Shown: positions 4,678 to 9,034 of the stretch, piece by piece | Position numbering within the stretch: position 1 is the first letter of the stretch | How the letters are laid out: each line of letters starts with the position of its first letter | Assembly: GCA_016213125.1 (NCBI GenBank) | Contig: JACRBR010000115.1 | Coordinates: forward strand, 1 to 9,034 | Direction: 5' to 3' | DNA length: 9,034 bases | From: Chloroflexota bacterium | GTDB lineage: Bacteria; Chloroflexota; Dehalococcoidia; DSTF01; JACRBR01 | Program-made: the position numbers and the translations under genes | The notes under the pieces: generated by a model | Database searches by the model: none | What the model saw: only the letters and a program-made list of their open reading frames with translations | Told to the model about the DNA's origin: nothing

Positions 4678-5058
4678 GTGCGCATGGAAGGCAAGCTGAC
4701 GAACACAGAGGGTGAGTTCATCGCCAGCGGACCGTGCGAGGTCAACCTCGACAAGGGCGAGGTGACGATGTGGCCCTCGTGGGAGGTCCACATGCTGGAG
4801 CGCCAGCGCGGGGAGCTCGCCCTCGACCTCAACGACGGATCGACGATGCGGATCAGCGACCGGCACCTGACCTTCAAGCTGCAGGGGCCGACGGAGCAGC
4901 GCATCTCGGTGTACCGGCTGCGAATCCTGCCCAGCGTTCCGGAGCACCTGGCGGCCGGATACGAAGAGCCGGCCGCGGGCGAGCAGGAGCATGCGGCGCC
5001 CCAGGAACCGGTGCGGCCGCCGTTGCACGTCGTGTCGAACGAGGACCGCAGCAGATGA
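4678..5058 (+). CDS. Uncharacterised beta-rich protein, nrdR operon
   Basis: I do not recognise a family. The GTG start at 4678 is preceded by AAGGAG (4662-4667, 10 nt gap); ATG 4684 would be two codons later with a worse gap. The 126-residue product has an N-terminal part (about 1-83) of alternating polar and hydrophobic residues suggesting a small beta domain, with WPSWEVHMLE, RGELALDLNDGSTMRIS and ISVYRLRIL strands. A Pro, Glu and Ala-rich probably disordered tail follows. There is no signal peptide, membrane segment or metal motif. It lies 63 nt after nrdR, and its TGA overlaps the next ATG (ATGA), so the two are translationally coupled. Placement in the nrdR-nrdJ operon hints at a link to nucleotide reduction, but nothing in the sequence shows it. 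Confidence 0.8.
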   Translation: MRMEGKLTNTEGEFIASGPCEVNLDKGEVTMWPSWEVHMLERQRGELALDLNDGSTMRISDRHLTFKLQGPTEQRISVYRLRILPSVPEHLAAGYEEPAAGEQEHAAPQEPVRPPLHVVSNEDRSR

Positions 5059-5441
5059 CAGCTGGCAGCACAGCCCGCGCGGGCGACACCGTGGCGGACG
5101 CCCGGGCGGGTGGAAGAGGGCACGGAATGCCTACGGGGCACGGAATGCCGTTCGTCGAAGACTTCATGGACGAAGTCGTGGCCGAGTACCGGCGGCGCCT
5201 CGCGCTGCTGGGCGATAGCGGGGCCAGGCGCGCGGTCGAGGATGGCATCGCGCTCCTTGTGAGCAATCGCCTGAGCGGCATGGACGCTGCGCACTTCGAG
5301 ATGCTGCTCTCGACGCTGCGCGCGGGGCGTCAGCCGGCCGGCCGCACCGTGTTGCGGCCCGAGCTGATCGGAGCGGAACTGACGCGCCGCTGGCGCGCGT
5401 GGGCCGCACGGCCGGGAGCGGCCGCAGTCCTTACGAACTAG
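5055..5441 (+). CDS. Uncharacterised small helical protein coupled to the preceding gene
   Basis: ATG 5055 overlaps the previous stop by 4 nt (ATGA), which fixes the start; the same frame is open further upstream but only in the shadow of the preceding gene. The 128-residue product begins with a Gly, Ala and Arg-rich low-complexity stretch holding a tandem GHGMPT/GHGMPF duplication. From about residue 33 it is amphipathic and helical: FVEDFMDEVVAEYRRRLALL, then a central ARRAVEDGIALLVSNRLSGM segment, and a basic end with RWRAWAARPG. There are no transmembrane spans and no cysteines. No family is recognised. High GC and codon choice match nrdR, so it is likely native to that operon. Confidence 0.75.
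   Translation: MTAGSTARAGDTVADARAGGRGHGMPTGHGMPFVEDFMDEVVAEYRRRLALLGDSGARRAVEDGIALLVSNRLSGMDAAHFEMLLSTLRAGRQPAGRTVLRPELIGAELTRRWRAWAARPGAAAVLTN
5118..5149 (+). repeat. 14-bp direct repeat, period 18
   Basis: GGGCACGGAATGCC occurs at 5118-5131 and again at 5136-5149. The 18-bp period is in frame and duplicates six residues (GHGMPT, GHGMPF) near the N-terminus of the small protein. It is probably a recent slippage event. Confidence 0.85.
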
Positions 5442-5496
5442 GAATCAACACGGGGCCGTTCGCCTGATATGGCGGACTGGTTCTTTCGTGTCGAGT

Positions 5497-5501
5497 AGGA
5501 G
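5497..5501 (+). promoter_or_regulatory. Ribosome binding site deciding a TTG start
   Basis: AGGAG with a 9-nt gap to TTG 5511 supports that rare start codon for the next small gene. The rest of the 69-nt gap 5442-5510 shows no promoter or hairpin I would trust. Confidence 0.6.
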
Positions 5502-5510
5502 ATTTAGACG

Positions 5511-5780
5511 TTGGAAAGCTGCAACCACAAGAAGCCTTACATCTATCGCGAAGCGGACCTCGCTGTGCTTCGAGCCTCGTTTCCCTTTCCGCTACGAACT
5601 CGATTCAACAGAGCGAATGAGTGCCGGGACTGCGGTGCTCTGATTCTGCGCGTGGTCGATGACGGACGCCACTCGATCGAGATTTATGCGTCACGCGAAA
5701 GTGCCATATCGGGAGGCGAGCCTGTCGAAGCCAGGCCCGCGCCGCAATATGGGCGTTCAATACCGGTCAGCTTTGGTTAG
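5511..5780 (+). CDS. Small cysteine-containing protein, possible half zinc ribbon
   Basis: This 89-residue product starting at TTG matches no family I know. It has C4-x-H6 near the start and C38-x2-C41 in ANECRDCGALILRV, a knuckle-like arrangement that could bind zinc if the N-terminal Cys and His join in. The segment after it, VVDDGRHSIEIYASRESA, looks like a beta hairpin. Base composition falls here: about 57% GC over 5521-5640 by hand count against about 73% in the preceding gene (5281-5340), with more A/T-ending codons. It may therefore be a newer arrival in the operon. It is followed after 40 nt by another small gene. Confidence 0.65.
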   Translation: MESCNHKKPYIYREADLAVLRASFPFPLRTRFNRANECRDCGALILRVVDDGRHSIEIYASRESAISGGEPVEARPAPQYGRSIPVSFG

Positions 5781-5820
5781 AGCTCGGATCGTGGCTTTGC
5801 CGCTTCGGGGACGTGGGGAA

Positions 5821-6084
5821 ATGAGAGTTGCAGGGGACGCGTACGTCGAGCAGGCTGTTGCAGACATGGGCAGCGTCGCGCGCGCATTCCTCGAGCGCCT
5901 GCACCGCGATGAAGTCATCGACGCGCGGGGCGAGGCGGCGCTGCACCTGCGCCGGCTGCGCGAGTTCGCGCGGCTGCACGGCGCGCCGCTGGACGAGATG
6001 CAGTCGTACCGGGAGAACATCACGGGCTGGCGTGCCATCGCGAGGCTCGCAGGCTCGGTGATCGAGACAACACAGGCAGGCTAG
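5821..6084 (+). CDS. Uncharacterised small helical protein
   Basis: ATG 5821 is chosen for the GGGGA at 5807-5811 (9-nt gap). The frame is open back to 5659, overlapping the previous gene, and GTG 5791 is an alternative start adding ten residues. The 87-residue product is highly helical and charged: EQAVADMGSVARAFLERLHR, then ARGEAALHLRRLREFARLHG, an LDEMQSYRENITGW segment and a final helix. This could be a small helical bundle or an adaptor. There are no Cys, no transmembrane span and no recognised domain. GC returns to the high level of the operon. Confidence 0.65.
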   Translation: MRVAGDAYVEQAVADMGSVARAFLERLHRDEVIDARGEAALHLRRLREFARLHGAPLDEMQSYRENITGWRAIARLAGSVIETTQAG

Positions 6085-6108
6085 TTTAAGAGGACCGGAG
6101 AATTTGCG

Positions 6109-6339
6109 ATGAAGGAGTACGCACAGAAGGCATTGCCCGCGGAAGCAGTCGACGAGATCTCGCAGGTATGCAACGAAATGGCTCAAGAGGGTTGGGAACT
6201 ATTCCGCGCAGGCGAGCCTGAGCCCTCGGGCCTCCGCATCTTGATCTTCGAACGGGAGAAGAGAGTTCCACGCCAAGCGCCAGAACTCGTGCGGACAGTG
6301 AGCGGGACGGGCAGAGTCTTCCACGGCTATCGCCGCTAG
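6109..6339 (+). CDS. Small DUF4177-like protein
   Basis: The 76-residue product starts at ATG 6109 with GGAG at 6097-6100 (8-nt gap). Its core MKEYAQKALPAEAVDEISQV followed by CNEMAQEGWELFRA and then LRILIFEREKR follows the pattern of DUF4177-type proteins: strand, helix with a terminal E/G-GWEL turn, then a strand ending in I-F-x-R/E. That is resemblance by eye, not a search result. Such proteins are small cytosolic units of unknown function. The C-terminal 25 residues are basic and extra. It lies 24 nt after the previous gene and 52 nt before nrdJ, so it is probably co-transcribed. Confidence 0.7.
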   Translation: MKEYAQKALPAEAVDEISQVCNEMAQEGWELFRAGEPEPSGLRILIFEREKRVPRQAPELVRTVSGTGRVFHGYRR

Positions 6340-6391
6340 AGGATTCGGCCGTAAGACAGGCAAGCGCGTATTGGAAAGGAATCCCGCCGTC

Positions 6392-9034
6392 ATGGTCCTC
6401 CAGGCCGAGCCCGACGTCCGCCGCAGTCTCGTTTCCACCGCGTTCACCGTGGAGCGCTTCTTCACGCGCTCCGGGGAGGATCCCTTCGACCACGTGCAGT
6501 GGGAGCTGCGCACCGCCAACATCTCGGACGAGACCGGCGCCGCGGTGTTCGAGCAGAAGGACGTCGAGATCCCGGCCGCGTGGTCGCAGACGGCGACCAA
6601 CGTCGTCGTTTCGAAGTACTTCCGCGGGCCGCTGGGCACGGACCGGCGCGAGCGCAGCGTCCGCCAGATGATCGGGCGCGTGGCGAAGACGATCACAGGC
6701 TGGGGCGTCGACGACGCGTACTTCGAGTCGCAGGAGGAGGCGCAGGCGTTTCACGCCGAGCTGACGCACCTGCTGGTGAACCAGCAGCTCGCCTTCAACA
6801 GCCCGGTGTGGTTCAACGTGGGCGTCGAGGAGCGGCCGCAGTGCAGCGCCTGCTTCATCCTCTCGGTCGAGGACACGATGGAGTCGATCCTGGACTGGTG
6901 CAAGACGGAGGGGATGATCTTCAAGGGCGGGTCCGGGTCGGGCGTGAACCTCTCGCCCATCCGGTCCAGCAAGGAGCAGCTTTCGGCCGGCGGGCAGGCC
7001 AGCGGGCCCATCAGCTTCATGCGAGGGGCAGATTCAATCGCGGGCTCCATCAAGTCCGGGGGCAAGACGCGGCGGGCCGCCAAGATGGTCGTACTGAACG
7101 CCGACCACCCGGACGTCGAGGACTTCATCGAAGCCAAGGTGAACGAGGAGCGGAAGGCCTACGCGCTGGGTGAGGCCGGCTGGGACATGTCCCTGAACGG
7201 CGACGCGTGGTCCAGCATCCAGTTCCAGAACGCCAACAACTCCATCCGCGTCACCGACGACTTCATGCAGGCGGCGACGGAAGGGCGTGACTGGCACCTG
7301 CGGTCGATCGTCGGCGGCGAGGTGGTGCACACGGTGAACGCGCGCGAGCTGCTCCGCAAGATGGCGGCGGCGGCGTGGGAGTGCGGCGACCCCGGCATGC
7401 AGTACGACACCACCATCAACGACTGGCACACCTGCGCGAACACGGCGCGCATCAACGCCAGCAACCCGTGCAGCGAGTACATGCACGTCGACAACTCCGC
7501 CTGCAACCTGGCGTCGCTTAACCTGCTGACCTTCCTGGAGGAGGACGGGACCTTCGACATCGAGGCGTTCCGGCGGGCCGTGACCGTCTCGATCTGGGCA
7601 CAGGAGATCATCGTCAGCAACAGCAGCTATCCAACGGCCAGGATCGCGGCGAACACGGAGGCGATGCGGCAGCTCGGCCTTGGTTATGCCAACCTCGGCG
7701 CGCTGCTCATGTCGCTCGGCATCCCATACGACTCCGATCGCGGCCGGACGATCGCCGCATCGCTCACGTCGATCATGACCGGACAGGCGTACGCGACGTC
7801 GGCATCGATCGCGCAGCGCGTGGGTCCGTTCAGCGCTTTCCATGAAAATCGCGATCCAATGTTGCGGGTTGTTGCCAAACACCGTGATGCTTCGCGTACA
7901 ATAGACACAACAAATGCGCCGGCGTACTTAATCGACGCCGCGCAGAAAGCGTGGGACGATGCGCTGGAGCTTGGACGGAAGTTTGGATACCGCAACGCAC
8001 AGGCAACAGTCATCGCGCCGACAGGAACGATCGCCTTCATGATGGACTGCGACACGACGGGCATCGAGCCGGACATCGCGCTCGTGAAATACAAGAAGCT
8101 CGTCGGCGGCGGCATGATGAAGATCGTGAACCACACGGTTCCGCGGGCGCTGCGCCGTCTGGGTTACAGCCCCGACGAGATCCAGGCGATCGAGCACTAC
8201 ATCGACGAGCAGGGAACGATCGAGGGAGCGCCGGAGCTGCGGCCCGAGCACCTGCCCGTCTTCGACTGCGCGTTCCGTGCCGAGAACGGCGAGCGGTCCA
8301 TTCATCACATGGGACATATCAAGATGATGGGGGCGGTCCAGCCCTTCATCTCCGGCGCCATCTCCAAGACGGTAAACCTCCCTAACGAGGCAGCCATCGA
8401 CGACGTGGCAGACGCGTATACGGAGGCCTGGCGGCACGGCCTGAAGGCCATCGCCATCTACCGCGACGGCTCGAAGAAGGTCCAGCCGCTGTCCACCAGC
8501 AAGGGCGCCGGCGCGGGGCAGCAGGCTGCTCCGGAGATGGGCCCGGTCCGCCGGAAGATGCCGGACACCCGAACGTCGCTCACGCACAAGATCATCATCG
8601 AGGGCCACGAAGGGTACATCACCGTGGGACTCTATGAGGATGGACGCGTGGGAGAAATTTTTATCACCATGAACAAAGAGGGTTCAACGATCTCCGGCAT
8701 TATGGATGCGTTTGCCACGAGTGTGAGTTTAAACCTCCAATATGGTGTGCCTCTGCAAGTGCTCGTGGATAAATTTACCTATATGCGTTTTGAACCCAGT
8801 GGGTTTACCAATAACAAACAAATTCCCATGGTGAAGTCGATCATGGACTACATCTTCCGGTGGATGGCTGTTAAGTTTTTAACTCCCGAAGAAGCCGCGC
8901 ATGTGCATGCACAGATTCTCCATACCGAAGAACAACAAACACTCCCTACGCCGAAAGAGGTAACACCCTCTGCGACTACCACAACCCCAATGCCGGTTGC
9001 TTCGTTCGTCGTCGCCGCCGCCCCGACTGCCGCC
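6392..9034 (+). CDS. nrdJ: Adenosylcobalamin-dependent (class II) ribonucleotide reductase, 3' end beyond window
   Basis: This enzyme reduces ribonucleotides to deoxyribonucleotides, with B12 generating the thiyl radical and without need for or harm from oxygen. 881 codons are open to the window edge. The N-terminus has the family block FEQKDVEIPAAWSQTATNVV and VSKYFRG; no ATP cone is present. Catalytic residues are in the NPCSE loop: N358, C360 (thiyl radical) and E362. The reducing pair is C154 (QCSACF, first Cys C151) and C371 (NSACNLASLNL), with the same 11-residue distance from C360 as in Thermotoga NrdJ. The APTGTI and DCDTTGIEPD motifs are intact. A TSCPD-type domain spans about 732-831, followed by a Thr, Pro and Ala-rich tail; the usual terminal Cys region is not reached. 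ATG 6392 has AAAGGA at 6375-6380; in-frame TTG 6371 is an alternative. From about 8640 the GC content drops sharply while the protein stays normal. Confidence 0.96.
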   Translation, partial: MVLQAEPDVRRSLVSTAFTVERFFTRSGEDPFDHVQWELRTANISDETGAAVFEQKDVEIPAAWSQTATNVVVSKYFRGPLGTDRRERSVRQMIGRVAKTITGWGVDDAYFESQEEAQAFHAELTHLLVNQQLAFNSPVWFNVGVEERPQCSACFILSVEDTMESILDWCKTEGMIFKGGSGSGVNLSPIRSSKEQLSAGGQASGPISFMRGADSIAGSIKSGGKTRRAAKMVVLNADHPDVEDFIEAKVNEERKAYALGEAGWDMSLNGDAWSSIQFQNANNSIRVTDDFMQAATEGRDWHLRSIVGGEVVHTVNARELLRKMAAAAWECGDPGMQYDTTINDWHTCANTARINASNPCSEYMHVDNSACNLASLNLLTFLEEDGTFDIEAFRRAVTVSIWAQEIIVSNSSYPTARIAANTEAMRQLGLGYANLGALLMSLGIPYDSDRGRTIAASLTSIMTGQAYATSASIAQRVGPFSAFHENRDPMLRVVAKHRDASRTIDTTNAPAYLIDAAQKAWDDALELGRKFGYRNAQATVIAPTGTIAFMMDCDTTGIEPDIALVKYKKLVGGGMMKIVNHTVPRALRRLGYSPDEIQAIEHYIDEQGTIEGAPELRPEHLPVFDCAFRAENGERSIHHMGHIKMMGAVQPFISGAISKTVNLPNEAAIDDVADAYTEAWRHGLKAIAIYRDGSKKVQPLSTSKGAGAGQQAAPEMGPVRRKMPDTRTSLTHKIIIEGHEGYITVGLYEDGRVGEIFITMNKEGSTISGIMDAFATSVSLNLQYGVPLQVLVDKFTYMRFEPSGFTNNKQIPMVKSIMDYIFRWMAVKFLTPEEAAHVHAQILHTEEQQTLPTPKEVTPSATTTTPMPVASFVVAAAPTAA

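Noticed and set aside
4308..5294. A 328-codon minus-strand open frame opposite the end of nrdR and the two genes after it
   Set aside because: Low-complexity composition with no domain. It covers the heptamer array and opposes three + strand frames with ribosome sites and stop/start coupling.
6340..6391. A separate promoter or NrdR box directly before nrdJ
   Set aside because: No hexamer pair or CAC...GTG palindrome could be supported in this 52-nt gap.
7034..8608. Several minus-strand open frames opposite nrdJ
   Set aside because: Antisense shadows of a highly conserved reductase; Arg, Val and Asp-rich with no recognisable motif.

Overview
The window looks like a metagenome-derived contig built from at least two genomes. 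Positions 1 to about 1205 carry a bamD remnant and a nitroreductase gene of proteobacterial (probably gammaproteobacterial) character. BamD is an outer-membrane assembly lipoprotein of diderm bacteria. From about 1380 onward the order is ftsZ, a convergent Nudix gene, nrdR, five small unknown genes and a B12-dependent ribonucleotide reductase. The FtsZ and NrdJ sequences and this order recall Chloroflexota, a mostly single-membrane phylum. That assignment comes from remembered family resemblance, not from a search. The change of character falls on a purine-rich array of 7-bp repeats (1205-1337), a likely place for a false assembly join or a genuine recombination.

Layout. 3-686: bamD 3' part broken by one in-frame TAG. 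688-1209: nitroreductase-family protein. 1205-1337: heptamer array with ten G-runs, a strong G-quadruplex candidate on the + strand. 1390-2880: ftsZ with an unusual 120-residue N-terminal extension and a second, canonical start at 1750. 2881-3277: non-coding, dense in hairpins, with a terminator-like stem for ftsZ, inverted heptamer repeats and a terminator for the opposing gene. 3278-3748 (minus): Nudix hydrolase. 3749-3939: divergent control region with a TTGACA -35 element and two NrdR-box-like palindromes exactly 42 bp apart. 3940-4614: nrdR with an altered zinc-ribbon spacing and a long basic tail whose end is encoded by a second heptamer array. 4678-6339: five small genes of unknown function. 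6392-9034: nrdJ, running off the window end.

How it fits together. All genes from nrdR to nrdJ lie on the + strand with gaps of 69 nt or less (one pair overlaps by 4 nt), so they are probably one operon. NrdR bound at the two boxes would repress itself and the reductase when (d)ATP is high. The Nudix enzyme, read from the same control region, could belong to nucleotide-pool care. The last 400 bases of nrdJ fall abruptly to about 45% GC while the reading frame and protein stay intact, so the 3' end may be a second splice between different genomes or a mosaic allele. No tRNA, rRNA, CRISPR array, transposase or integrase was seen.
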